From positions 1 through 50,599 of the IMG/VR virus record IMGVR_UViG_3300010885_055821: 50,599 nt of DNA; one strand, given 5' to 3'. The notes beneath the pieces are model-generated. The model saw nothing but the letters and a program-made list of their open reading frames with translations, was not told where the DNA came from and did not search any database. Below are positions 6,759 through 15,674 of this stretch, in pieces. The DNA comes from a virus. A program made the position numbers and the translations under genes. Positions within the stretch are counted from its first letter, which is position 1, and every line of letters starts with the position of its first letter.

Positions 6759-7872
6759 CAATTTCAAACCATACATTATAGAAACTCTTTCCAAATGCAC
6801 CTTCAGTTGTACATGGGTTAGGTGGATTACATGGTACATTATGATTCCAGTCTGAAAAATCTATTAAATGTGGTTCAAATATACAGTAATATAATGATAA
6901 AATAGGTTCTTCTGTAAATAAACTCTTATGATCATGATTAAAGATGTAATCTAAATAATGATTATAAAAAGAAAATACATGTTCCATTTTTTCTCTTGTA
7001 ATACCAATAATACCACCAACTATTTGTTTACCAAACACATTTACCGGTGTTCCAGATGTATTTGGATCATCATTACCAGTAGAATGTACAACATATTTAG
7101 CGTTAGGTGTAGTAGAATCATATTGTCTTAAAACTCTATTGTAACTATTCTTTACCCATTGAGCATATGGGTCGATTTTTTCTTTATAATTTAAATTATC
7201 AAATACATAGTCAGCATTTACTCTTTGAAAATCTGATGAATACCAATTATTGTGATGACCTATAAAAAACATCTTATGTTTGTTTAATAAACTTGTAAAA
7301 CCTTTTCCTACATCAGGTTTAAACATGTTATTACTATTAAATGGATAAAAATCTGAATAATTATGTGTCAGACCATTAATCTCCATACCACCAAAACATC
7401 GTGGGTTTAATCCCCAATGAGTAATACCTGCGTCTACCCAAACTAAATTTTCTATTTCTGGATATAACTCAAACGTGTTTTTAAGAAAAATAACTTTACT
7501 ATGGCAAATTACTTCATTTCTTACCCAATTAAACCCGTTAGGATTGTTAATTTTATCATTATTTAGTTCATCGAGAATATCTTTACGATTTTTAACAATT
7601 TTATCATATTGGTGATGAGTTTTAAGATCATGTTGTATTAAATCAACATTGATTTCTTGGTTTATATTTTCTTTATAATCGTTAATAATTTTTATTAATT
7701 TTTCCCTATTACCTTCTGTGCCATCAAAAAATAAAGTTATTGGTAATCCAAAATTAAAAATATTGTAAAGAGTCCATTTATAGTATTCTACTGGCCAACT
7801 ACGACCTCCAGTTTCGCTATCACGGTAAGAATGATAAACGCAAGTGACAATTCTTGTGTTTGATTTATACAT
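6718..7872 (-). CDS. HtrL/YibB-like putative glycosyltransferase
   Basis: 384 aa. The N-terminus reads like a glycosyltransferase-A fold opening (TRIVTCVYHSYRD, then PITLFFDGTEGNREKL). LVWVDAGITHW near residue 143 resembles the W-x-D-A-G element of the HtrL/YibB family, and a late aromatic region includes EPILSLYYC. That family is linked to surface polysaccharide synthesis in bacteria, but its reaction is not well established. A TTTAAATA late-type element lies 5 nt before the ATG, so it is probably a late gene. It converges on and overlaps the lipoprotein gene. Alternative: another GT-A family enzyme. Confidence 0.55.
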   Translation of the reverse strand: MYKSNTRIVTCVYHSYRDSETGGRSWPVEYYKWTLYNIFNFGLPITLFFDGTEGNREKLIKIINDYKENINQEINVDLIQHDLKTHHQYDKIVKNRKDILDELNNDKINNPNGFNWVRNEVICHSKVIFLKNTFELYPEIENLVWVDAGITHWGLNPRCFGGMEINGLTHNYSDFYPFNSNNMFKPDVGKGFTSLLNKHKMFFIGHHNNWYSSDFQRVNADYVFDNLNYKEKIDPYAQWVKNSYNRVLRQYDSTTPNAKYVVHSTGNDDPNTSGTPVNVFGKQIVGGIIGITREKMEHVFSFYNHYLDYIFNHDHKSLFTEEPILSLYYCIFEPHLIDFSDWNHNVPCNPPNPCTTEGAFGKSFYNVWFEIANVSTSDLQVTPQ

Positions 7873-7877
7873 AAAAG

Positions 7878-7885
7878 TATTTAAA
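7878..7885 (-). promoter_or_regulatory. Late-type element TTTAAATA, 5 nt before ATG
   Basis: Minus-strand octamer with one change from TATAAATA, followed by the spacer CTTTT and the ATG at 7872. Confidence 0.5.
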
Positions 7886-7906
7886 ATAATATATTAGATT
7901 TACAAC

Positions 7907-8944
7907 ATGATATTTAAAAATAGACAAATTGCTGTTATAGCTGATTTGCATTTAGGAGTTCACCAAAACAACTCCATGTGGCATGATATAGCAATTAACT
8001 ATGCAAAATGGTTAAAAGTAATTTTAGAAAAGCACGATATTGAAGATATAATGTTTTGTGGAGATTGGTTTCATCATAGAGATGAAATTAATGTTGCTAC
8101 TATTAATGTTGCATCTAAAATTTTAGATATTTTATCATGTTTTAATATAGTCATGATACCTGGTAACCATGATTGTTATCTTAAAAATGAAGCTACTATT
8201 AATTCCTTATCAATTATTAAAGGTAGAAATAATGTAAAAGTATTTGATACTCTCGAAACTCATGATGTTTTTAATAAATCAGTAACTTTCGTACCTTGGG
8301 GGGTTCCTGTAAAAGATGTTCCTAGAAGCGATGTTGTATTTGGTCATTTTGAATTAGCTAACTTTCAAATTAATAACTTCAAAATTTGTGATCATGGTGA
8401 GGATTATAAAGATCTTCTTAATAGTTCCACTATGACTTTTACCGGTCATTTTCATCTTAATCAAGAAAGAATATTTGATAACGGTAAAATTATATATGTA
8501 GGTAACACCTTTCAAATGGATTTCGGTGATGCTGAAAGATCAAAGTATGTTTATTTATATGATTTTATTGATAGTACTTATACACGTATAGAAAATGATG
8601 TATCTCCAAAACATTTGATTGTTAAAGTAAGTGAGATTGATAATTTAGATAATAAAAATGATATTTTTAATAGTAATATTGTTAGGTTACATGTTGATAA
8701 GAAAGTCACCCATGAAGAAGTGGATAAAATATCAGCTAAAATTTCACAATTTAAACCTATCGGTTATAGTGTAGACTATAAGATTGATGTTGATAAGATA
8801 GAAATTAACACAGATTTTGATATTAATTTAAAGGGTATTGATATTTCTACAATGATTGATGAATTCATCGATCTTATGGAGATAGAAAATAAACCAGTTG
8901 TGCGTAAATATATCAACGAACTATATAAGGAGTGCCTAAAATGA
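7907..8944 (+). CDS. 47: Recombination nuclease subunit gp47 (SbcD/Mre11-like)
   Basis: 345 aa (T4: 339). A metallophosphoesterase with the motifs in order: DLHLG (Asp13, His15), GDWFHHRD (Asp52), GNHD (Asn86, His87), FGHFE (His146) and TGHFH (His180, His182). With gp46 it forms the SbcCD/Rad50-Mre11-type nuclease that resects DNA ends for recombination-dependent replication and degrades host DNA. The stop overlaps the start of an inserted glycosyltransferase gene (ATGA), which separates it from gene 46. TAGATT stands 6 nt before the ATG but without a clear -35 box. Confidence 0.93.
   Translation: MIFKNRQIAVIADLHLGVHQNNSMWHDIAINYAKWLKVILEKHDIEDIMFCGDWFHHRDEINVATINVASKILDILSCFNIVMIPGNHDCYLKNEATINSLSIIKGRNNVKVFDTLETHDVFNKSVTFVPWGVPVKDVPRSDVVFGHFELANFQINNFKICDHGEDYKDLLNSSTMTFTGHFHLNQERIFDNGKIIYVGNTFQMDFGDAERSKYVYLYDFIDSTYTRIENDVSPKHLIVKVSEIDNLDNKNDIFNSNIVRLHVDKKVTHEEVDKISAKISQFKPIGYSVDYKIDVDKIEINTDFDINLKGIDISTMIDEFIDLMEIENKPVVRKYINELYKECLK
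8927..8932 (+). promoter_or_regulatory. Shine-Dalgarno sequence AAGGAG
   Basis: One of very few clear Shine-Dalgarno sites in the window. It lies 8 nt before the ATG at 8941 and argues for that start over the in-frame GTG at 8932. It sits inside the end of gene 47. Confidence 0.65.
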
Positions 8945-9645
8945 ATATTGGAATTATTATCTATCTTGAAAAGAATGTTGCAAATTGTGCAGCTTTAATC
9001 AACAAACTTAACAAATATAACATCGTAGTAACTAATGATTGTAATGGTAAATTGTTTGAAAGTAATACTATTACATATCACGATAAGAAGTTTTATGCTG
9101 CATGTATAAATGATGGTTTAAGATATGTAACACAGCATGGATGTGATCATATTTTTATTATTCGAGATACTACTATTGTAGATGATGATTCTATATTTCA
9201 AAAGTATGTAGATGCATTTAATGCTACTGGTGTTCATATGCTGTTTAATGGTGGTAATAGTTTTGCTTCCTATGATTATGAAAATATTTCAATTCAATTA
9301 GCTGATAGATTCTTTAAAAATTTTATTTATATCAATAAAAACTGTGTAAAGCAAATAGGTTATTTGGATGAAAAATATAAAGATTCATTTGAAATTTTTG
9401 ATTATTACTATAGATTGTTTAACAAAGGGTTGGTTGGACCTGTAGGGTATTTTACTTCACCGGTTTTACAAACTTTAAATGAATTGGATTCAGAAATTAA
9501 GATTGATGAAGATATAATGCTTAGAGGATTAAAATTATTTCGCACAAAGTATAATTATCTTCCAAACATGTTACCGATATTAAACAAAGATGAAGCAGCC
9601 ACATGCTTTAATAAAATATACAATAGATTTGTTCTAAATAAATGA
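8941..9645 (+). CDS. GT-A type glycosyltransferase-like protein between gp47 and gp46
   Basis: 234 aa. The N-terminal half looks like a nucleotide-sugar binding Rossmann region (MNIGIIIYLEKNV; DHIFIIRDTTIVDDD near residues 75-90 in the place of the DxD element). The C-terminal half has the acceptor-side pattern KQIGYLDEKYKDSFEIFDYYYRL (about 138-160), common in family 2 enzymes as IG-x-(F/L)-DE-x-Y ... D-x-D-(Y/L)-x-x-R. The acceptor is unknown. ATGA overlaps at both ends couple it tightly to the gp47 and gp46 genes, which normally cooperate. Confidence 0.6.
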   Translation: MNIGIIIYLEKNVANCAALINKLNKYNIVVTNDCNGKLFESNTITYHDKKFYAACINDGLRYVTQHGCDHIFIIRDTTIVDDDSIFQKYVDAFNATGVHMLFNGGNSFASYDYENISIQLADRFFKNFIYINKNCVKQIGYLDEKYKDSFEIFDYYYRLFNKGLVGPVGYFTSPVLQTLNELDSEIKIDEDIMLRGLKLFRTKYNYLPNMLPILNKDEAATCFNKIYNRFVLNK

Positions 9646-11447
9646 AATACATTAATTTTAACAGTGTCTCGATTCAAAACTTTTTATCAGTTGGTAATAC
9701 TCCTGTTGTTGTTTGCTTTAGCAAAGGGCTTCATATTATTACCGGTGTTAATAAAGATAAAGAAGATAGACGTAATGCTGTTGGAAAGACTACAATCTTA
9801 GATGCAATTAATTTTGCTATCTATGGTAATACTGTTAGAGATCTTAAAAAAGATCTAATTGTTAATAATATCACCAATGGTATTTGTGAAGTAAAATTAG
9901 ATTTCACCATTATTAATAATGGTGTAGGTAAGAATTATGTAGTTATTAGAAAAATTAACCCTTCAGAGTTGGCGTTGTATTGTGATGATGAAAATATCAC
10001 TATGCATACAATGGCTGGTACTAATAATTTGATTACTGATCTTATATCTTGTAATCAAGAGGTGTTTCAAAATTGTATTATTATGAGTGCAAATGCTTCT
10101 ACACCTTTTATGGCCAAAAAGATGGTGGAGAAAAGAAAGTTTATTGAAGGTATTTTTAATCTTGAAATTTTCAGTGATATGTTATCTAAAGTTAGATCTT
10201 CATATAATGAAAATAAGAAAATTTGTGACATAGATTCAGCTAAACACGAATCCACGGTCACTGCTTTAAATAACTACATTAGTCAAAGACAAGGTGTTCT
10301 TGATCACCGTAAGAGTTCTAAGATTTCTAAAGAAAAACAATTAGAAGAAAACAATGTTAAAATACAGAAACTTAAAAATGCTGATACTTCTGACAGTGGT
10401 GATATAGATATAGAGGGTAGACAGAAAAAGATTGAGGATTTTAATACAAATATAGATAAACTCGATAAAGAGTTACATAATCTCACCGTTTCTACCACAA
10501 CTCATCAGACTGAAATCAATGTTTTAACTACTAAATCTACTAAAATTGGTACTAAAAATGATCTTTGTGAGGTTTGTCTTAAACCTATTGATGTAAATGA
10601 TAGAGCTCATATTAATACAGCTAAAGAAAATATTAAAAATGAGATAAACACCTTAAATGATAAGCTTACTGAACAGAAAAAGCTTATTAACACTTATAAA
10701 GGTGCAAAAGATAAAATAAAAGAAAAAATTACAGTACTTAATAATGAAATTTCACAAATTTCTAAGAAGTTAGAATCTAAAAAATCACTTTCATCTGCAA
10801 TTAAGAGTCTAGAAGACTGGAATATAACTATTGTTAAAGAATTAGAAGAACTCAATAGTGATATTACCAATTTTGATACTTTAATTGATCAAACAACTGT
10901 TAAAGTTAAAGATTCTGAGACTAAACTCACTGATTTAAAGAATACTATTAATATGTTGGATGCAGTGAAATACATTGTATCTGAAGAAGGTGTTAAGTCG
11001 TTCATTATTAAACGTATATTGGAATTGTTTAATAATAGAATTGCTTATTATTTGAAGAAGATGGATAGTAATTGCACTTGTATTTTTGATGAATTTTTTG
11101 ATGAAAAATTTACCAATGAAAAAGGTAAAACATGTTCATATTTCAATTTTTCAGGTGCTGAAAGAAAAGCTATCGATTTATCGTGTTTGTTTACTTTCAT
11201 GGATGTTAGAAGATTACAAGGTGGTGTTGCAATTAACATTAGCATATATGATGAATTATTAGACAGTAGTGTTGATGAACGTGGTATTGAGCTAGTACTC
11301 AACATTCTTAAAGAGAGAGTTGATGAGTATAATGAATGTGTTATGGTTATATCACATAGAAAAGAGAGTGGTAAGTTTGCAACCGGTGAAGTTGTATGTT
11401 TAGAAAAGAAAAACGGTATAACTACTAGAGTGGAATACACTGAATAA
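9642..11447 (+). CDS. 46: Recombination ATPase subunit gp46 (SbcC/Rad50-like)
   Basis: 601 aa (T4: 560). ABC-type ATPase split by long coiled coils (about 180-300 and 320-440). The zinc-hook pair is C309-x-x-C312 in DLCEVCLKPI. The signature motif is FSGAERKAIDLS and Walker B is ISIYDELLD. Walker A is unusual: GVN at residues 35-37 is separated from NAVGKTT (45-51) by an extra charged segment, as in some other marine T4-like gp46 proteins as I recall them. It partners gp47 in DNA end resection. It starts within the stop of the glycosyltransferase gene (ATGA). Confidence 0.93.
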   Translation: MKYINFNSVSIQNFLSVGNTPVVVCFSKGLHIITGVNKDKEDRRNAVGKTTILDAINFAIYGNTVRDLKKDLIVNNITNGICEVKLDFTIINNGVGKNYVVIRKINPSELALYCDDENITMHTMAGTNNLITDLISCNQEVFQNCIIMSANASTPFMAKKMVEKRKFIEGIFNLEIFSDMLSKVRSSYNENKKICDIDSAKHESTVTALNNYISQRQGVLDHRKSSKISKEKQLEENNVKIQKLKNADTSDSGDIDIEGRQKKIEDFNTNIDKLDKELHNLTVSTTTHQTEINVLTTKSTKIGTKNDLCEVCLKPIDVNDRAHINTAKENIKNEINTLNDKLTEQKKLINTYKGAKDKIKEKITVLNNEISQISKKLESKKSLSSAIKSLEDWNITIVKELEELNSDITNFDTLIDQTTVKVKDSETKLTDLKNTINMLDAVKYIVSEEGVKSFIIKRILELFNNRIAYYLKKMDSNCTCIFDEFFDEKFTNEKGKTCSYFNFSGAERKAIDLSCLFTFMDVRRLQGGVAINISIYDELLDSSVDERGIELVLNILKERVDEYNECVMVISHRKESGKFATGEVVCLEKKNGITTRVEYTE

Positions 11448-11464
11448 GTTGTATAAAATATGGT

Positions 11465-12667
11465 ATGCTAAATACCATGGCAAATTCACCATTTGCTGCA
11501 CCTTTCAAACCAGTTTTTAATGCTCCAGTACAAAAAGCCTCTGAACCTCAACGTAAGCAAAATGTAAATGATGTTCCAAAAGTATATAATTTTTTAGCTG
11601 ATCATGGTGGTTGTGGTTGTTGGAGATTAATTTGGCCTGAGATGATAATGAATCTTAGAGGAGATTTGTTATCATTTAGTAGTATTTTAATGGCTAAAGA
11701 TGAAAATTTGTATAGATTAATGAAAACTATACGAATTCAACGTCAAGCTTCACCACATCAATTAGAGTTTATTAAATTTCTTAAATTAATACAAACAAAA
11801 TGTGATTTTAAAATTGTTTATGAAATTGATGATGTAGTGTTTAGAGAAGAAATTCCTGATTATAACAAATTTAAAACAGCATTTACATCTGATGAAGTAA
11901 GAAATTCTGCACAACAAATAATGGAGTTGAGTGATGAAATCACTGTCACATGTGATTACATGAAAGATTATTATAAATCAAAACTTACAAATCAAAATGT
12001 AACTGTATTACCTAACTATGTACCGCGATTCTGGATGGGTAATTTTTATGATAAAGATAAATTGTTAAAGAATTTAAACGATAATAAGAAAAGACCTCGT
12101 ATTCTTTATAATGGTTCTGCTGCTCATTTTGATGTTGATAATAGAATTAAACAGCGTGATGACTTCTTTCACGTAAATGAAGCTATAATTAAAACGGTTA
12201 AGAAATATAGGTGGGTATTTATGGGTGCTGTACCACATACTCTTATTCCCTATGTTAAATCTGGTGATATTGAATTTGTACCATGGTCTAAAATTATGGA
12301 TTACCCATATACAATCAATAATTTGAATGTTCAAATGATGATTGAACCGTTAGCTGATAATACATTTAATAAATGCAAAAGCGATTTAAAATATCTAGAA
12401 GGGGCATGCTACGGTATTCCTGTAGTGTGTCAAGATATTGAAACATATAAGAATGCTCCTATTAGATTTAAAACAGGTGATGAAATGATTGATCAAATAG
12501 ATAATACATTAAAAGAAGGTGCGTATAAGAGATCATCTACATCAGCCAGATCATTTGCAGAAAGTAGATTCTTAGAAAATCCTGAAAATATTGGTAAATA
12601 TGTAGAGATGTATTTACATTCCTATAGATCCCCAGAGAGGAAACTTCTTAATAAGATTAATCCTTGA
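11465..12667 (+). CDS. GT-B type glycosyltransferase
   Basis: 400 aa. A family 4/group 1-like fold is suggested by FKIVYEIDDVVF in the first domain (about 117-128), VLPNYVPRFW at the domain junction, PRILYNGSAAH at the start of the second domain, and NKCKSDLKYLEGACYGIPVV near residues 302-321, which corresponds to the nucleotide-sugar binding E-x-x-x-x-G-x-P-V-V region. Genes like this are frequent in marine T4-like phages. ATG at 11465 is used; a second ATG at 11477 (MANSPFAAP) is possible. TATAAA lies 7 nt upstream, and a 7-bp inverted repeat (ATGGTAT / ATACCAT) covers both ATGs. Confidence 0.72.
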   Translation: MLNTMANSPFAAPFKPVFNAPVQKASEPQRKQNVNDVPKVYNFLADHGGCGCWRLIWPEMIMNLRGDLLSFSSILMAKDENLYRLMKTIRIQRQASPHQLEFIKFLKLIQTKCDFKIVYEIDDVVFREEIPDYNKFKTAFTSDEVRNSAQQIMELSDEITVTCDYMKDYYKSKLTNQNVTVLPNYVPRFWMGNFYDKDKLLKNLNDNKKRPRILYNGSAAHFDVDNRIKQRDDFFHVNEAIIKTVKKYRWVFMGAVPHTLIPYVKSGDIEFVPWSKIMDYPYTINNLNVQMMIEPLADNTFNKCKSDLKYLEGACYGIPVVCQDIETYKNAPIRFKTGDEMIDQIDNTLKEGAYKRSSTSARSFAESRFLENPENIGKYVEMYLHSYRSPERKLLNKINP

Positions 12668-12692
12668 TGTTCCAATAAAATATAAATATACT
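12664..12692 (+). promoter_or_regulatory. Sigma70-like promoter before the DNA polymerase gene, with overlapping TATAAATA
   Basis: TTGATG (12664-12669), 17-nt spacer, TATACT (12687-12692). The predicted start is about 5 nt before the ATG. A TATAAATA octamer (12681-12688) overlaps the -10 box, so late transcription could also begin here. An inverted repeat ACTCATA/TATGAGT (12690-12709) brackets the start. Confidence 0.55.
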
Positions 12693-12703
12693 CATAGTAT
12701 ATT

Positions 12704-15289
12704 ATGAGTTATAGAAACGTTACCTACCATCCTAGAGAACAACTAATGAGGTTGTATACATGGGATGAAAATGGTAAAAGAATTACAGTTGATCATACTT
12801 ATCAACCATATCTATATACTGAGGTTGCTACAAGTGCACAGGGAAGTGCTACGTCTCTATTTAAGACTCCATTAAAGAAACTCACTTTTCAGACTCAATA
12901 CGATAGAAGTAGATTTATTAAAGATAATAATATTACTAGAGTTTTTGAAAACTTACCACAAATACAACAATTTTTAATTGATAGTTACTGGCAAGAAAAC
13001 GAAAAGCTTGAGTTTACTAAGAATCCTATCAAGATGTTACTTCTTGACATTGAGACTTATTCACCTGACGGATTTCCTGATATTATTACTGCAAATCATA
13101 CTATAAACGTTATTACCGTTTATGATAGTATTTCTAAAGAGTATCATACTTGGGGTTTGAAACCTTATACATCTAAAAATAAAGATCATGTTTATTATTA
13201 TTGTAAGACAGAACGTGATTTACTTTTAGGGTTTATTGGTTATCTTGAGAAAGACTACCCCGATATTCTTAGTGGTTGGAATTCTGAATTTTTTGATATT
13301 CCATACATTATTAATAGATGTACACGTATATTAGGTGAGGATGAAACTAAACGTCTATCACCGGTAAATAAAATATATTCAAGAACATTCAGAGGTGACT
13401 TTGGTAGGGAGCAAATTCGCTGGCATATTGATGGTGTATCTCTATTAGACTATCTTGATATATATAAACGATTTGCACCATTACGGGAGTCTTATAAGCT
13501 TGATTATATTGCTGAATTGGAAGTAGGTGATAAAAAGGTTAAGTTTGAAAATCAAGACTTGTTTAGTTTGGCTGATAATAACTGGGAAACATTTATTGAT
13601 TACAACCTTCAAGACGTGCGTCTGTTGACGAAACTTGAAGAAAAATTACAATATTTGAGTTTAGTAAGAATGCTTGCTTACGTTGGTTTAACAACGTTTG
13701 AAAGCGCAATGGGTAGCTTGTCTATCATTAACGGTGCAATTGCTATTAGAGGTAGATTTAGGGGTCAAATTGTACCCACCTTTATTCGTAATGACCCTGA
13801 TCATAAGAATCCTGGTGCATATGTAGCGGATCCTAAGGGTGGTTTTCAAAAATACATATTTTCATTTGATGCTACCAGTCTATATCCGACTGTAATGATT
13901 AGTCTTAATTTATCACCTGAGACTAAAATCGGTAAAATTACTAGTTTTGATAACGGTGAATATACTATACTACTTACTAATGGTAAGCAAAAAGTAGTAT
14001 CGCAACCTATCTTTAATAAGTTTGTTAAAGATCATGAGATAACAGTTACTAAAGCTAATTGTTTATTTACTCAAAAAGAAAAAGGTATTATACCTGAAGT
14101 GGTAGATTATTACTTTGGTAAACGTAATGAACTTAAAAAGAAGTACGTTGAACTTAAGAAAAACTTATCTAAAGTTAGTAAAAATGATCCTAACTATACT
14201 GAACTTGAAGCAGACATGCAACGTTTTGGTACTCGTCAGTTAACCGTAAAAATCTTAATTAACTCAATTTACGGTTATTTTGGTAACAAACAAGCACCTA
14301 TTGGTGATGACGATATTGCTGCTTCTATTACTCTCACCGGCCAAGCTGTAATTAAACAGAGTAATGAGATTATTAAGAAGTATATCTGTGAAAAAACTGG
14401 TATGACTTCTGAGCAAATTGAACAAGATAGTCCTATTATATATAACGATACTGATAGCTCTTATGTTTCAATTAGACATCTAATTGAAAAACTTAATATA
14501 CCTTTTATAGATGATAAAGGTATTGTGTCGCAAGATGTTTATAAACTTGAAGGTGAGATTGTTAATGCTCTCAACACTTCAATTAAAGAATGGGGTATAA
14601 AAGAGTTAAATAGTAAAGATTGTAGGTTTAGTTTTAAACGTGAGTATATAGGTGATGTAGGTATATTCTTACAGAAGAAACGTTATATTTTGCATGTCCT
14701 TGATGAAGAAGGTGTGCAAATGAATAAGACTAAGTATACTGGTGTTGAAGTGGTTAGAACATCTACGCCGAATTCATTAAAACCACTACTTAAAGAAATT
14801 ATAGAAGTAATGTTAATGACGCAAAACTATGCTAAAACTAATGAAGTATTAAAGAAGGTATATGATGAATTTATGAAATTACCTGTAGAGAGTGTTTGTA
14901 AGGTAATGGGGTTAAAAAACTATGAGGAATATGCTTCCAAGTGTAAGGACTTTATACCTGCTAAAGGTATGCCTATACATTGTAAAGCTTCATATTTTTA
15001 TAATAAAATAATTGAGAAAGATAAACTTGATAAGTATTATGAACATATTAGTTCTGGTGATAAGGTGAGATTTGTTTACGTTCAAAAACCTAATACTTTC
15101 AATGTAGATGTAATAGGATTTAAATACCAATGGCCTAAAGAGTTTAGTAAATATTTTAAACCTGATTATGAAAAGTCGTTTGAAAAGATGGTATTTGCAC
15201 CTATTGAAGGTATTTATGAAGCAGTAAAATGGAATGCACATATACCTAGTCGTGCTGTGCAGATTGATTTATTTGACTTACTAAGTTGA
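12704..15289 (+). CDS. 43: Family B DNA polymerase gp43
   Basis: 861 aa (T4: 898), complete. Exonuclease motifs: LLLDIETYS (Exo I), GWNSEFFDIP (Exo II), YNLQDVRLL (Exo III). Polymerase motifs: DATSLYPTVM (motif A, about residue 390), ILINSIYGYFGN (motif B), IIYNDTDSS (motif C, about 581) and QKKRY. The C-terminus, QIDLFDLLS, resembles the Q-x-(D/S)-L-F clamp-binding peptide and should contact gp45. No split or intein is visible. This is the replicative polymerase with proofreading. Confidence 0.96.
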   Translation: MSYRNVTYHPREQLMRLYTWDENGKRITVDHTYQPYLYTEVATSAQGSATSLFKTPLKKLTFQTQYDRSRFIKDNNITRVFENLPQIQQFLIDSYWQENEKLEFTKNPIKMLLLDIETYSPDGFPDIITANHTINVITVYDSISKEYHTWGLKPYTSKNKDHVYYYCKTERDLLLGFIGYLEKDYPDILSGWNSEFFDIPYIINRCTRILGEDETKRLSPVNKIYSRTFRGDFGREQIRWHIDGVSLLDYLDIYKRFAPLRESYKLDYIAELEVGDKKVKFENQDLFSLADNNWETFIDYNLQDVRLLTKLEEKLQYLSLVRMLAYVGLTTFESAMGSLSIINGAIAIRGRFRGQIVPTFIRNDPDHKNPGAYVADPKGGFQKYIFSFDATSLYPTVMISLNLSPETKIGKITSFDNGEYTILLTNGKQKVVSQPIFNKFVKDHEITVTKANCLFTQKEKGIIPEVVDYYFGKRNELKKKYVELKKNLSKVSKNDPNYTELEADMQRFGTRQLTVKILINSIYGYFGNKQAPIGDDDIAASITLTGQAVIKQSNEIIKKYICEKTGMTSEQIEQDSPIIYNDTDSSYVSIRHLIEKLNIPFIDDKGIVSQDVYKLEGEIVNALNTSIKEWGIKELNSKDCRFSFKREYIGDVGIFLQKKRYILHVLDEEGVQMNKTKYTGVEVVRTSTPNSLKPLLKEIIEVMLMTQNYAKTNEVLKKVYDEFMKLPVESVCKVMGLKNYEEYASKCKDFIPAKGMPIHCKASYFYNKIIEKDKLDKYYEHISSGDKVRFVYVQKPNTFNVDVIGFKYQWPKEFSKYFKPDYEKSFEKMVFAPIEGIYEAVKWNAHIPSRAVQIDLFDLLS

Positions 15290-15313
15290 AATTTTATTTT
15301 TTACCATTATAAT
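15286..15313 (+). promoter_or_regulatory. Sigma70-like promoter TTGAAA-N16-TATAAT, start codon at +1
   Basis: TTGAAA (15286-15291) and a perfect TATAAT (15308-15313) with 16 nt between. The ATG at 15320 begins 6 nt after the -10 box, where transcription should start. This is the clearest example of the sigma70-type leaderless arrangement. Confidence 0.75.
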
Positions 15314-15319
15314 AATATT

Positions 15320-15673
15320 ATGGAAAATGAAATTAAATTATTCGTTGATAGTGCCGGACGTTATATTCTTGGTGTAATTGAAAATACTACACCAGATGGT
15401 AAGGTCATGTTTGTAAAAAATCCTGCTATTATAGTAGTTAATCAGGGTGCAAATGGTCAAATTCAGATTCAGACTATTCCATACTTCTTTAAAGAGCTTC
15501 TTGCTCCTGAAGTAGTAAACACCACATGGAAATTTAACACTAAGACTTGCACATTCTGTACTGAAGGTGCAATTAGTGAAGCTCTTAAAGCTCAATACCT
15601 AAAGGCTATAGTTCCTGTTGCACCACAGCAACAGGATGCTCAACCTAAGGTGGTTAAGCTGTTTGATGAATAG
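15320..15673 (+). CDS. Small hypothetical protein before UvsX
   Basis: 117 aa, not assigned. The first 60 residues look all-beta (IKLFVDSAGRYILGVIE; VMFVKNPAIIVV), a layout seen in small barrel-like proteins that marine T4-like phages often carry near replication genes, sometimes described as Sm-like. The C-terminus has two cysteines (TCTFCTEG) and a Gln/Pro-rich linker. UvsX starts 1 nt after its stop, so it is co-transcribed with the recombinase. It could be a nucleic-acid binding regulator, but this is inference. Confidence 0.7.
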   Translation: MENEIKLFVDSAGRYILGVIENTTPDGKVMFVKNPAIIVVNQGANGQIQIQTIPYFFKELLAPEVVNTTWKFNTKTCTFCTEGAISEALKAQYLKAIVPVAPQQQDAQPKVVKLFDE

Positions 15674-15674
15674 T

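Noticed and set aside
11048-11440. 130-codon minus-strand frame under gene 46
   Set aside because: Opposite-strand shadow of a conserved ATPase domain, without promoter or start signal.
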